From Trebonia sp963771985 (GTDB lineage: Bacteria > Actinomycetota > Actinomycetes > Streptosporangiales > Streptosporangiaceae): a DNA stretch of 64,000 bases. The notes beneath the pieces are model-generated. The model did no database searches and was not told where the DNA came from. It saw only the letters and a program-made list of their open reading frames with translations. The stretch is taken from NCBI GenBank assembly GCA_963771985.1, contig CAVYVO010000010.1, positions 248,001 to 312,000 of the forward strand. The letters are read 5' to 3'. How positions within the stretch are numbered: position 1 is the first letter of the stretch; each line of letters opens with the position of its first letter. Of the stretch, positions 26,557-35,766 are shown one piece after another. The translations under genes were made by a program, and so were the position numbers.

Positions 26557-28923
26557 TTACTCTCGGGCGAGCATGGCTACGGCCTCGCGCTCTAGGTCGA
26601 CGTAGGGGTCGCCGCTGACGTCGACCGCGACGCGCTTAATGGTGCCGCCGGTGAAGGCATGCGGGTAATCGCCTGGGTAGTCGGCCGTGACCGATTCGCC
26701 GCTGTCCCGCCCGACGCACAGGCCCTCACCCGCGAGCATGAACATCCCGGGCTGGGTCTTGATCCGGCCTTCGGCGACTTTGTTGTCCCCGTGGTAGAGC
26801 GACAGGATCCCGGTGGAGACCCCGGGGGGATCCTCGCCGTCCTTATCGAATGAGGCGGACAGGATGAGGTTCTCGCCAACGGGCAGATCTTCGGTGCCGT
26901 CGATCTTCTGCTCCAGCAGGCCGACGAAGTTGTAGACGTAGTGCAGCCGGTTGTCCTTCACGTACAGGGCATGTCCGCCGAACCGCGACCCGTGCGCGAA
27001 CAGCACGCCCTGCGCGCCGGGAGCGGGGATGTCCACCAGCGCCCCGATCGTGTAGGACCGGTTGCGGACGTTGACCGCCTGCATCTCAGGCACCTCGGCG
27101 GTGTCCGGGAAGTACGCGTACCGGTTTTGAGGCGCGCCCAGCTGCGGCCTCGGCGTCGTGATGATCTCCAGCGCGGAGCGGTCATCGAGCGGGAACGCCG
27201 CGTTCTCCCCGGCTTCGGCGAACCACAAGTTCACCAGCTCCCGCAGCTTGTCCGGATGCTCGGCGGCCAGGTCGTGCAGTTCGGCCCGGTCGACATCGGT
27301 GTGATACAGCTCCCAGGTGTCGTCGTTGAAGTGGCCCCAGCCGCTCAGCGTGGGATGGGTAGTGACGGCCTTCCAGCCGTCATGCCAGATCCCGCGCGAG
27401 CCGAGCATCGAATAGAACTGGGTCTTGCGGGCGGAGGGCGCCGAGGCCATCTCGACGGTGTAGCGCATGCTCACCCCGTCGAAGGGGCTCTGCACATGGC
27501 CCTTGATCGTGGCCGGGGCCTGCACGCCGAGAACGTCCAGGATGGTCGGCACGATGTCGATCGCATGGTGGTACTGGTGCCGCAGCTCGCCCCGCCCGGC
27601 GGCGTCGCCGGTGGCCGAGGGCCAGGAGATGATGCACGGGTCGGCCGTGCCGCCGTTGAACTCATACCGCTTCCACATCTTGAACGGGGTGTTGAACGCC
27701 ATCGCCCACCCGTTCGGGTAGTGGTTGTAGGTCTTCGGCCCGCCCAGCTCATCGAGCATCGCCAGGTTCGTCTGCATGTCATCGGGGATGCCGTTGGCGA
27801 AGAGCATCTCGTTGACCGACCCGTTCGGGCCGCCCTCGCCGCTGGCGCCGTTGTCGGACACCACGATGACCAGGGTGTTCTCCCGCTGCCCGGACTCCTC
27901 CAGATAGTCAAGCAGCCGCCCGATGTGGTGGTCGGCGTGCGCCAGGAACCCCGCGTACACCTCCGCCATCCGGGCGAACAAGCGCTTCTCCTCCGCCGAT
28001 AGCGAGTCCCACGGCTTGGTGTAGTCCAGCGGCGGGAACGGCTGGCCCTCCGGCCCCGTGCGGGTCTCGGGCGTGCCGATCGGGTTGACCGGTGGCAGTT
28101 CGGTATCGGCCGGGACGATGCCCATCTCCTTTTGCCGGGCCAGCGTCTGCTCCCGCATGGCCTCATACCCCATGTCGAAGCGGCCCTTGAACTTGTCGGC
28201 CCACTCCTTCGAGACATGGTGCGGCGCATGCGCGGCACCGGGCGCGTAGTACAGGAGATACGGCTTGTCCGGCGCGACCGTCTTGGCGTCCTTGATGAAC
28301 TCGATCGCCTTGTCGGTCAGGTCCTCGGTGAGGTGGTAGCCCTGCTGGGGAAGCTTGGGCTGGTTCACCGGGTGGTTGTCGTACACCAGGTCCGGGTACC
28401 ACTGGTTGGTTTCGGCCCCCAAGAACCCGTAGAACCGCTCGAACCCGCGGCCGGATGGCCAGTTCCGCCGGGTCGAGGCGACGTTCATCTCCACGGTCGG
28501 GCACAGGTGCCACTTGCCCACCATGTAGGTATTCCAGCCCTGCTCGCCCAGGATCTCGGGCAGCATGCCGTTTTCCGGCGGGATGGTGCCGCTGGCGTTC
28601 GGGAACCCGATCGCGGCCTCGGTGATGCACGCCATCGAGTTGCGCGTATGGTTGCGGCCGGTGAGCAGGCACGACCGGGTCGGCGAGCACAGCGCCGTCG
28701 TGTGCCACTGCGTATACCGGATCCCGTCGTTCGCGATCCGGTCGATGTTCGGCGTCTCGATCGGGCCGCCGTAACACGACATGGCCGAAAAGCCCACGTC
28801 GTCAAGGACGATGTAGACCACATTCGGCGCGCCATCGGGGGCCTTCGGCGGCTCGAACGGCGCCCAGTCCGGCACCGAGTCCCGGATATCGATGTTGATC
28901 GTGCCCTTGAACGGCTCGCTCAC
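26557..28923 (-). CDS. Type I arylsulfatase (formylglycine-dependent)
   Basis: 788 aa. The alkaline-phosphatase-like sulfatase fold shows NVVYIVLDDVGFSAMSCYGG with the metal-binding Asp pair (about 34-53), then CSPTRSCLLTGR at about 79-90, the C-x-P-x-R motif whose Cys is converted to formylglycine. MVGKWHLCP (Lys-His) and VIVVSDNGASGEGG follow. The C-terminal 200 residues form a beta-rich domain. It hydrolyses sulfate esters; the long length resembles the 780-aa actinobacterial arylsulfatases. No signal peptide is evident, so it may be cytoplasmic. The BASS-like transporter gene follows on the same strand. Confidence 0.93.
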   Translation of the reverse strand: MSEPFKGTINIDIRDSVPDWAPFEPPKAPDGAPNVVYIVLDDVGFSAMSCYGGPIETPNIDRIANDGIRYTQWHTTALCSPTRSCLLTGRNHTRNSMACITEAAIGFPNASGTIPPENGMLPEILGEQGWNTYMVGKWHLCPTVEMNVASTRRNWPSGRGFERFYGFLGAETNQWYPDLVYDNHPVNQPKLPQQGYHLTEDLTDKAIEFIKDAKTVAPDKPYLLYYAPGAAHAPHHVSKEWADKFKGRFDMGYEAMREQTLARQKEMGIVPADTELPPVNPIGTPETRTGPEGQPFPPLDYTKPWDSLSAEEKRLFARMAEVYAGFLAHADHHIGRLLDYLEESGQRENTLVIVVSDNGASGEGGPNGSVNEMLFANGIPDDMQTNLAMLDELGGPKTYNHYPNGWAMAFNTPFKMWKRYEFNGGTADPCIISWPSATGDAAGRGELRHQYHHAIDIVPTILDVLGVQAPATIKGHVQSPFDGVSMRYTVEMASAPSARKTQFYSMLGSRGIWHDGWKAVTTHPTLSGWGHFNDDTWELYHTDVDRAELHDLAAEHPDKLRELVNLWFAEAGENAAFPLDDRSALEIITTPRPQLGAPQNRYAYFPDTAEVPEMQAVNVRNRSYTIGALVDIPAPGAQGVLFAHGSRFGGHALYVKDNRLHYVYNFVGLLEQKIDGTEDLPVGENLILSASFDKDGEDPPGVSTGILSLYHGDNKVAEGRIKTQPGMFMLAGEGLCVGRDSGESVTADYPGDYPHAFTGGTIKRVAVDVSGDPYVDLEREAVAMLARE

Positions 28924-29113
28924 CTTGGCACTCCCTCCGCCCGAAGGCGTTAGCTAGCTCCACCGGGACGTAATCGTTCCGGGAGAAGAATGGAGAAGAA
29001 TGCGGAAGCCATCCGCGCGCACATTCCCCGATCATGGTCCCAACCATCCATCCCGCCGGGCATCATCCGCCACAGGTGACCGGTCAGCCGGAACTAAGCA
29101 GAATGGATCGAGG

Positions 29114-29278
29114 TCAAATTCGCCGGCGACCCACCCTCGGGGTAACGGCGGAGGCTACTACGGCGGTCTTCGCGACCGGCGCGCGGCCAGGTGTGACGGC
29201 GCGGGCCACTACGGCGGTCTTCGCGACCGGCGCGCGGATGACGCCGACCCTGCCCACGCGTGCTGGTCTCAGTGGCAT
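29114..29278 (-). CDS. 54-aa basic protein with internal 17-aa duplication
   Basis: The ATG at 29278 lies 2 bp after the DUF6325 stop. The protein begins MPLRPARVGRVGVI, then has two copies of a 17-aa unit, RAPVAKTAVVARAVTPG and RAPVAKTAVVASAVTPR, and ends VGRRRI. The DNA behind it repeats with a 51-bp period (30 bp identical at 29157-29186 and 29208-29237). DUF6325 genes are often followed by a short gene with TAVVAxAVxxRVxRR-type sequence, which supports it being real. It is too short for most gene callers. Its function is unknown; it may be membrane-associated. Confidence 0.65.
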   Translation of the reverse strand: MPLRPARVGRVGVIRAPVAKTAVVARAVTPGRAPVAKTAVVASAVTPRVGRRRI

Positions 29279-29280
29279 TG

Positions 29281-29745
29281 TCAGTCTCCTACGGTCGCAG
29301 TCGCTTGGTCCGCCTCGATCGAGGCGATGATCGCCTGGATGGGAATCCGCCCGTCAGCGATCAGCTGACCGCCCGAATGCCGCACCGCTGACGCGAACGG
29401 CGCGGCCCACAGGTTCTCCCAGATGAGCACCCCAGCCGTGCTTCCCGGCTCCATCGCCGCAGCGAGGTGGTCCACGTCGTCCGCGGCCAGGAGTTCTCCC
29501 AGCCCGGCCTCGATCGCCTGCAAGTCTCCGAGATCGGCGATATCGGAGAGTTCTGTCGCCTCGACGGTACCGTCCGCGTCCTTGGTGAGGATCAGGACAT
29601 CGATCACGCGGATGGTGCCAGAATCGGCCAGCGCCCGCAGCTCTGCCGCCATCTCGCCGGTGAAGCTGCTCGCTCCCGCGGGGAACTCGACGACGAGGTA
29701 GTCGACGGGACCTAGCTCATCCAGGGATACCTCGGTCATTGTCAT
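29281..29745 (-). CDS. DUF6325 family protein
   Basis: About 154 aa from the ATG at 29745 (ATG at 29739 is an alternative). The sequence has LGPVDYLVVEFP near the start, then IRVIDVLILTKDADG and a LIWENLWAAPFASAVRHSGG segment; this matches the small actinobacterial proteins filed as DUF6325 (earlier DUF1269-like). Alternating beta strands and acidic helices suggest a ferredoxin-like fold. The role is unknown; relatives are often in stress-related clusters. It forms a two-gene unit with the 54-aa gene downstream. Confidence 0.75.
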   Translation of the reverse strand: MTMTEVSLDELGPVDYLVVEFPAGASSFTGEMAAELRALADSGTIRVIDVLILTKDADGTVEATELSDIADLGDLQAIEAGLGELLAADDVDHLAAAMEPGSTAGVLIWENLWAAPFASAVRHSGGQLIADGRIPIQAIIASIEADQATATVGD

Positions 29746-29877
29746 TCCGTTCGTTGGCCCGAGCTGAGTTGTCGCGACGCGCAAGTCTTGCGGGCCGTCC
29801 CAACCTTAGAAGGACCGCCGTCCCCGCCACGTCACCCCCAGCGGGTGAGACTCCCTGAACATGGGAGACGCGGCGGG

Positions 29878-29924
29878 TCGATTGCGCAACCGACCACGAT
29901 AGAGCGGGTCGATTGCGCAATCGG
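29878..29924. repeat. 18-bp inverted repeat element, copy A
   Basis: TCGATTGCGCAACCGACC (29878-29895), an 11-base loop ACGATAGAGCG, and GGTCGATTGCGCAATCGG (29907-29924) form a hairpin with two mismatches. Each arm contains a near or perfect palindrome CGATTGCGCAATCG. A second copy with perfect arms lies at 51259-51307, and a degenerate half copy at 53045-53062. This one lies between the DUF6325 promoter side and the 3' end of the MMPL gene. Confidence 0.75.
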
Positions 29925-29936
29925 CATCTTTCGGGT

Positions 29937-32180
29937 TCAGGTGCGGGAGCTAGCGCTAATGCGCGTGTCCGGTGCCGGCGGCGCTTCCACCTCGAGACGG
30001 GGGAGCCAGCTGAGCCAGCGGGGCAGGTACCAGGTGCGGTTGCCCAGCAGGGTCAGCGTGCTCGGCAGGATGACCATGCGGATCAGGGTGGCGTCGAGGA
30101 GCAGGGCGACGGCTACCCCGAAGCCCATCTGCTGGAACATGACGAGCTGCCCGCGGGCGAACCCGGCGAAGACGACGACGATGATCAGCGCGGCTCCGGT
30201 GATGACCCGCGCGGTCGACGCCACGCCGTGGGTGACCGCGTCACGGGTGGAACCAGTCAGGTCGTAGCGTTCCTTGATCCGGCTCATGATGAAGACCTGG
30301 TAGTCCATGGACAGCGCGAACAGGACCGAGAAGAGGAACAGCGGAACCCAGGCGTCCACATGGTCGACATGCTGGAACCCGAAGACGCTGGCCCCGATCC
30401 CGTGGATGAACACCGCGGTGAGCACGCCGTAGGCGGCGCCGACAGACAGCAGGTTGAGCAGGACGGAGACGAGTGCCACGGTCAGCGACCTGAAGGCGAT
30501 CAGCAGGATCAGGAAGCTGACTCCCAGCACGAAGAGCAAGACATCGGCGGTTGGCGTCGTAACGGCGCTGAAGTAGTCGGCCGTGACCGCCGTGGTCCCG
30601 CCGACCAGGACTTTCGCGTCCGAGCCCGCGAAGGCGGCGGGTATCGTCCGCTGGCGCAGTTCGCGGATCGCCGCCACATTCTGGTTCGAGCTGGCGTCCC
30701 CGCCGATGGGAACGGTCAGCGTTTGAATGCTCCCGTCGGCGGAGGCCTGGATAACGCCGGACCCGAAGCGCGGGTCGGCGGCGAGCACGGTCTCGAGCTT
30801 GGCGAGGTCCGCGCGGGCAGTGCGCTCGCCCCCGACCGCGACGATCTCGACGGGGTTGGGGTCCTGGCCGGGGAAGTAACGTTCGACTGCCAGGTAACCC
30901 TGCTTGGACGGAAGCGAATCAGGCAGGGTGGCTACCCCGCTCTGGCCGATGTGCAGCCCGAGGACCGGGACGGCCAGCAGCACCATGAATCCGGCGGTCA
31001 GGGTCAGGCTGACGGCGGGGTGACGCAGGACACGGCCGATCATCGCCCCCCAGATCCTGGCCTCGCCGGCGTTGGCGCGGCCGATGCCGCGGCCCGCGAA
31101 CGGCAGTCGCAGCGCGTTGACCCGGTCTCCCATGATGGCCAGGAGCGCGGGCAGGAGGGTGAGGGCGGCCGCTACCGAGACCGCCCCGACGATGATCGCG
31201 CCGGCCGCGAGGCTGCGCATGATGTTCGTGGGGACGAAGAACATGCCGAGGAGCGCCACCACGAACGTGCTGCCGCTGAAGAGCACGGCGCGGCCGGCCG
31301 TGGCGCCGGCCTTGCGGATCGCGTCCTCGGTATCGAACCCGTGACCGCGCTCCTCGCGGAACCGGGAGATCACGAACAGTGAGTAGTCGATCCCGAGCGC
31401 GAGGCCCATGCCGGTCATCATGTTGACGATGAATTCCGACAGGGTGAACTGCGTGGCGATCAGCGACGCGATACCCATGCCCACCGCGATGGAGAGCAGT
31501 GCCATGAGCACCGGCGTCAGGCCGGCGACCACGGCGCCGAACACGAGGATGAGGACGGCCAGGGCGATCGGCAGCCCGAAGTCGATCTCGCCGCGCCGCA
31601 GATCGCTGGTAGCCAGGGTGGCGAAGTCGTTGTTCACCGTGTGCTCGCCAGTGATCGCCACCGATATCCCGTCCCGCCCGTTCGCCGTCCGCACCGCCTG
31701 CACGACCGGCTTGATGTCGGAGTCGGTGGCGGCGCTCAGGTCGATCAGGGCAGCATGCCCGGTCGGTGACACGAGCGGGCTGCCCTGGCTCAGGTCCGCC
31801 TGAACGTTGGCCACCCCCGGCATCGCCGCCACGTGCGCCGCGAGCATGCTGACCGCCGCCCGGAAGCCGGGGTCGCCGACCGTGGCGCCCGGGGAGCTCA
31901 GCACGATCACATCGGTCGGCTGGTGCGCGGCCGCCCCGCCCAGTGCCTTGGTGTAGAGAGCGCCGGCCTGCGACGACTGGGTGGTTCCGACTACGTTTCC
32001 GGCGGTTGTGAGGCCGTGCAGCAGGGTGACGGCGCAGAACATGGAGACGACGACGGCCGCCCCCCAGGCCGCGACCACGCGCCACGGCCGTCGGGCGCTG
32101 GCCATGGCCAGCCTCTCGGTGACCCCGGCGCGAGCCGGATGTGCAGGCCGCGCGTGTGCCGTACTCAAGATGGTTTCCAT
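29937..32180 (-). CDS. MMPL/RND-family exporter
   Basis: 747 aa. It has the twelve-helix RND layout in two halves: TM1 near 35-55, a large outer loop, a helix bundle containing GIDYSLFVISRFREER, a second outer loop, and a second bundle containing SMDYQVFIMSRIKERY. The GxDY/SMDY motifs are the proton-relay signature of MMPL proteins. Substrates in actinomycetes are lipids, siderophores or drugs; this one cannot be assigned. It is divergently transcribed from a TetR gene, and a long inverted repeat lies between them, so TetR-controlled efflux is likely. Confidence 0.92.
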   Translation of the reverse strand: METILSTAHARPAHPARAGVTERLAMASARRPWRVVAAWGAAVVVSMFCAVTLLHGLTTAGNVVGTTQSSQAGALYTKALGGAAAHQPTDVIVLSSPGATVGDPGFRAAVSMLAAHVAAMPGVANVQADLSQGSPLVSPTGHAALIDLSAATDSDIKPVVQAVRTANGRDGISVAITGEHTVNNDFATLATSDLRRGEIDFGLPIALAVLILVFGAVVAGLTPVLMALLSIAVGMGIASLIATQFTLSEFIVNMMTGMGLALGIDYSLFVISRFREERGHGFDTEDAIRKAGATAGRAVLFSGSTFVVALLGMFFVPTNIMRSLAAGAIIVGAVSVAAALTLLPALLAIMGDRVNALRLPFAGRGIGRANAGEARIWGAMIGRVLRHPAVSLTLTAGFMVLLAVPVLGLHIGQSGVATLPDSLPSKQGYLAVERYFPGQDPNPVEIVAVGGERTARADLAKLETVLAADPRFGSGVIQASADGSIQTLTVPIGGDASSNQNVAAIRELRQRTIPAAFAGSDAKVLVGGTTAVTADYFSAVTTPTADVLLFVLGVSFLILLIAFRSLTVALVSVLLNLLSVGAAYGVLTAVFIHGIGASVFGFQHVDHVDAWVPLFLFSVLFALSMDYQVFIMSRIKERYDLTGSTRDAVTHGVASTARVITGAALIIVVVFAGFARGQLVMFQQMGFGVAVALLLDATLIRMVILPSTLTLLGNRTWYLPRWLSWLPRLEVEAPPAPDTRISASSRT

Positions 32181-32202
32181 GGCTACCCCTGATCTCGCCC
32201 TG

Positions 32203-32269
32203 TGAACATCGTTCTTGTTACAAGATCAATGTATTCAGATGGCCGATCGACGGTCAAGAACGGTGTTCA
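32203..32269. promoter_or_regulatory. Probable TetR operator between MMPL and tetR genes
   Basis: TGAACATCGTTCTTG (32203-32217) and CAAGAACGGTGTTCA (32255-32269) are inverted repeats with one mismatch in 15 bp. A small palindrome TCTTG-TTA-CAAGA lies at 32214-32226. The location in the divergent promoter region fits the operator of the adjacent TetR protein. Confidence 0.65.
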
Positions 32270-32312
32270 TGTTTTTTTGCCGCCGTCCACGTTCTGTGCC
32301 AAGATGGGCCCC

Positions 32313-33011
32313 ATGCCTCCTACAGCCCCTGTCTCGAACGCGCGGCAGCGGGTGCACGAGGCCGTGCGGGCCGACATCGTCGCTGAAGCTCGCAGCCAGC
32401 TGGCGGCCACGGGCGCGGCGGCGCTATCGCTGCGCGCTATCGCCCGGGAACTCGGCATGGCGCCTTCGGCGATGTACCGGTACTTCGGGTCCCGCGACGA
32501 GATCCTCACCGCGCTGATCGTCGACGGCTACGACGACATGGGTGAGCTGGCCGAGGCCGCGGCCGGCGCGGCGGGCACGCCCGCGGAGCGTTTCCGGTCG
32601 GTGTGCCAGGCACTGCGCGGCTGGGCGCTGGCGCACCCCCACGAATACGCCCTGCTGTACGGGACGCCGGTCCCCGGCTATCACGCCCCCGACCTGACGC
32701 TGGACCCGGCCAGCCGCGTGACCCGGGTCCTGGGCGCCATCCTGCAGGACGCCCAGCGGGCGAACGTGATCGCGCACGAGAAGATTCCGCCCATCTCAGC
32801 GGCCGTGGCCGCGCAGGCACAGCCTGTAGGCCAGGCCGTCATGCCGGGGGTCCCGCTCCCGGTCGTCGCCCGGGCCCTGGCCGTGTGGGCGTTCTTGTTC
32901 GGCCAGCTCAACTTCGATGTGTTCGGGCGCCTCGAAGGGCTGGCGGACAGGGCGGTGGTCTTCGACTACGCGGTCGCCACGATGCTGGACATGGTGGGGA
33001 TCTCTTCCTGA
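32313..33011 (+). CDS. TetR-family regulator
   Basis: 232 aa from the ATG at 32313 (32304 is possible). The N-terminal DNA-binding region has VRADIVAEARSQLAATGAAALSLRAIARELGMAPSAMYRYFGSRDEIL, the TetR helix-turn-helix, around residues 18-65. The C-terminal ligand domain is helical and contains the WALAHPHEYALLYGTPVPGY segment common in the TetR C-terminal 13 group. It is divergent from the MMPL gene and most likely represses it. Inducer unknown. Confidence 0.9.
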   Translation: MPPTAPVSNARQRVHEAVRADIVAEARSQLAATGAAALSLRAIARELGMAPSAMYRYFGSRDEILTALIVDGYDDMGELAEAAAGAAGTPAERFRSVCQALRGWALAHPHEYALLYGTPVPGYHAPDLTLDPASRVTRVLGAILQDAQRANVIAHEKIPPISAAVAAQAQPVGQAVMPGVPLPVVARALAVWAFLFGQLNFDVFGRLEGLADRAVVFDYAVATMLDMVGISS

Positions 33012-33137
33012 CCGGCCGTGGCGTGGAGCGCGCGACGAAGGAGCGCGCGCAACCACGCGTTCGTTCGGCGGAATTGTTTTTATGAGCTGTACGTTCGGAG
33101 TCCTGGACTGTCGCGCTGAGTGAGGAGAATCGCCGCC

Positions 33138-34754
33138 GTGTCGGTGACAGAAGTAGAGAAGCGGCCCGCGTCGGATGCTGTCGTCCGCGATGAGGCGGCT
33201 CGCCGCCGGACGTTCGCGGTGATCAGCCACCCGGACGCGGGCAAGTCCACGCTGACAGAGGCGCTCGCGCTGCACGCGTCCGCTATCAACCATGCCGGGG
33301 CCGTGCACGGCAAGGCCGGGCGGCGCGGGGTCACGTCGGACTGGATGGCCATGGAGCGTGACCGCGGCATCTCGATCACGTCGGCGGCGCTGCGCTTCGA
33401 CTACGGCGGGTTCGTGCTCAACCTGCTCGACACGCCCGGTCACGCGGACTTCTCCGAGGACACCTACCGCGTGCTGGAGGCCGTGGACTGCGCGATCATG
33501 CTGCTGGACTCTGCCAAGGGCCTGGAGCCGCAGACGCTCAAGCTGTTCGACGTGTGCCGCTCCCGGCACGTCCCCGTCGTGACGTTCGTGAACAAGTGGG
33601 ACCGGCCGGGGCGCGAGCCGCTGGAACTGCTCGACGAGATCGAGCAGCGGATCGGGCTGCGCCCGACCCCGGTGAACTGGCCGGTAGGCATCGCCGGCGA
33701 CTTCCGCGGGCTGATCGAACGGGATACCCGGATTTATACCGCGTATACCAGAACGCCCGGCGGTGCCGAGCGCGCTCTCGAAGAGGTCTTCAGCGCCGAC
33801 GAGGCCCTGGCGCGGGAGGGTTCCGCGTACGAGGCGGCGGCCGAGGAACTGGCGCTGCTCGACGAGATCGGCGCGTCGGTGGACATGCCGTCGTTCCTGG
33901 CCGGGGAGTCGTCCCCGGTGCTGTTCGGCGCGGCGCTGCCGAACTTCGGTGTGCGCAGGCTGCTCGACGCGATGTGCGCGCTGGCCCCGGCGCCGCGCTC
34001 CCGCCTGTCCGTGACGGGGGACGAGCGGCCCGTGGCCGCCCCGTTCTCCGGTCTGGTGTTCAAGGTGCAGGCCAACATGGACCCGGCGCACCGGGACCGG
34101 GTCGCGTTCGTCCGGGTGTGCTCTGGCAGGTTCGAGCGCGGCATGGTGGTCACCCACGCCGCGACGGGCCGGCCGTTCGCGACCAAGTACGCGCAGGCGA
34201 TGTTCGGCCAGGACAGGGAGACGGTGGACGTCGCGTACCCGGGTGACGTGATCGGCCTGGTCAACGCCACGGCACTGCGCCCTGGCGACACGCTCTTCGA
34301 CTCGGTCCCGGTCGCGTTTCCGCCGATCCCGTCGTTCGCGCCCGAGCACTTCGCGGTCGTCCGGTGCAAGGACGCCGGGAAGTATAAGCAGTTCCGGCGG
34401 GGCATCGACCAGCTAGACACCGAAGGCGTCGTCCAGGTGCTCTCCTCGGACCTGCGGGGCGACCAGGCGCCGGTGCTGGCCGCGGTCGGACCGCTGCAGT
34501 TCGACGTCGTGCTGCACAGGCTGGAGCACGAGTTCGGCGCGCGTTCGGAGCTTGACCACCTCGATTATTCGATAGCGCGGCTGACGGACGCCGCCGGAGT
34601 TACCGCCCTGGCGGGCCAGCGCGGCGCCGAGGTGCTCACGCGGCGGCTTGACGGCGCCCTGCTGGCGCTGTTCGCCGACAAGTGGCGGCTGAACGCCATC
34701 CAGCGGGACAACCCGTCGGTGCGGCTCGACCCGCTGCTCGCGGGCACGGTGTAG
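33138..34754 (+). CDS. prfC: Peptide chain release factor 3
   Basis: 538 aa from the GTG at 33138, which has GAGGAG 11 bp upstream; the ORF start at 33120 would overlap that site. GTPase motifs are SHPDAGKST (G1, near 30), DTPGHADF (G3) and NKWDRPGR (G4). The RGISITSAALRF switch region is that of RF3 rather than EF-G, and the C-terminal RF3 domain ends near the last residues. RF3 recycles RF1/RF2 after termination and helps ribosomal quality control. It stands alone between the TetR gene and a secreted protein gene. Confidence 0.93.
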   Translation: MSVTEVEKRPASDAVVRDEAARRRTFAVISHPDAGKSTLTEALALHASAINHAGAVHGKAGRRGVTSDWMAMERDRGISITSAALRFDYGGFVLNLLDTPGHADFSEDTYRVLEAVDCAIMLLDSAKGLEPQTLKLFDVCRSRHVPVVTFVNKWDRPGREPLELLDEIEQRIGLRPTPVNWPVGIAGDFRGLIERDTRIYTAYTRTPGGAERALEEVFSADEALAREGSAYEAAAEELALLDEIGASVDMPSFLAGESSPVLFGAALPNFGVRRLLDAMCALAPAPRSRLSVTGDERPVAAPFSGLVFKVQANMDPAHRDRVAFVRVCSGRFERGMVVTHAATGRPFATKYAQAMFGQDRETVDVAYPGDVIGLVNATALRPGDTLFDSVPVAFPPIPSFAPEHFAVVRCKDAGKYKQFRRGIDQLDTEGVVQVLSSDLRGDQAPVLAAVGPLQFDVVLHRLEHEFGARSELDHLDYSIARLTDAAGVTALAGQRGAEVLTRRLDGALLALFADKWRLNAIQRDNPSVRLDPLLAGTV

Positions 34755-34785
34755 CCGGGTTACTTCAGTCGCTTACGTCACTCGC

Positions 34786-35760
34786 TTACTTCAGCCGCGC
34801 CACGTCGATCTGGTCGAAGTCGCCGTGGCCGTTCGTGACCCCGCCGCCGCCCGACCACTGCCACATCAGCGCGTACTTGCTGGACCCGGTCTGTCCGCCG
34901 AAGAACTGCGCGCATCCCGCTCCGCCGCGAAGGCACCACCCCGCGGGGGCGTCGGACAGGTTCGCGGTCTCCGTCCAGTAGGTCCACTCAAACGTGTTCG
35001 GGATCGACGACGCGGGGCCGGTCCCGAAGATCGAGGACCACACTTGAGGCGAGGAGTAGACGCCAACCTTGTACTTGGAGTGGGTCCTGATGTACGCCGC
35101 GAACCCGTTGAACTCGGCGCGGTCGAGGCTGACCGGAACGAAGCCCTGCACCACCCGGCCGCTGCAGGGCGACGAGTAGACGCTGTTCCAGCCGTTGTCG
35201 GGCGCTGGGGCGATTTCCGGCAGCTCGATGTCCGCCCATACCACGGGGTAGGTCACGGTCCGGGTTTTCATGGCCGCGAGCGCGCGTGCCGCCTGCAGCG
35301 CGCCCCACGAGGACGCCTCGGCGGCCGTGCCCCGGTAGTCCGGGTCGACGCCGGGACCGCCCATGTACCAGTAGACGCCCGTGCCGACGCCGATGTGGTA
35401 CTTGGTGAAGTCGGTGTTCGCCTGGGTGCTGTTGGCCGGCGCCCAGGCGAGGAAGTTGCCGGACCCGCAGCCTTCCATCCGCGCCCAGTTCCCCGCCATG
35501 CCAATGTAGCCGCCGTAGCCGCCGTCCGTGACTGGCTCGTGGTAGGGGGCACGGCCAGTGCCGGATACCGGCCAGCTGTCGGTCCCGTAGTAGAAGCCGC
35601 TGGGACTGTCACCCGCTGCCCGCGCGGCGGTCCGCGTCCCCGCGTTCGCGGCGCCCCCGGCGGCGGCTCCGGCGGAGGCTGTCACCGCGGAAGCCACCGA
35701 GAAGGCCATCACGGAGGCCACCGCTAGGCCAACGCTCAGCGCCTTGGATATCGCCCGCAT
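34786..35760 (-). CDS. Secreted protein, GH25/lysozyme-like barrel suspected
   Basis: 324 aa. A signal peptide is clear: MRAISKALSVGLAVASVMAF plus an Ala-rich stretch to about 45. The mature part begins near SGFYYGTDSWP. A YPVVWADIELPEI strand with acidic residues, a VGVYSSPQVWSSIFG segment and the ending WQWSGGGG...HGDFDQIDVARL recall the beta strands and terminal Q-W...D-D of GH25-like barrels, but sequence identity to a named family is not certain. Several Cys pairs suggest disulphides. It is probably an exported cell-wall or polysaccharide hydrolase, or an inhibitor-type protein. Confidence 0.6.
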   Translation of the reverse strand: MRAISKALSVGLAVASVMAFSVASAVTASAGAAAGGAANAGTRTAARAAGDSPSGFYYGTDSWPVSGTGRAPYHEPVTDGGYGGYIGMAGNWARMEGCGSGNFLAWAPANSTQANTDFTKYHIGVGTGVYWYMGGPGVDPDYRGTAAEASSWGALQAARALAAMKTRTVTYPVVWADIELPEIAPAPDNGWNSVYSSPCSGRVVQGFVPVSLDRAEFNGFAAYIRTHSKYKVGVYSSPQVWSSIFGTGPASSIPNTFEWTYWTETANLSDAPAGWCLRGGAGCAQFFGGQTGSSKYALMWQWSGGGGVTNGHGDFDQIDVARLK

Positions 35761-35766
35761 GCCGCG

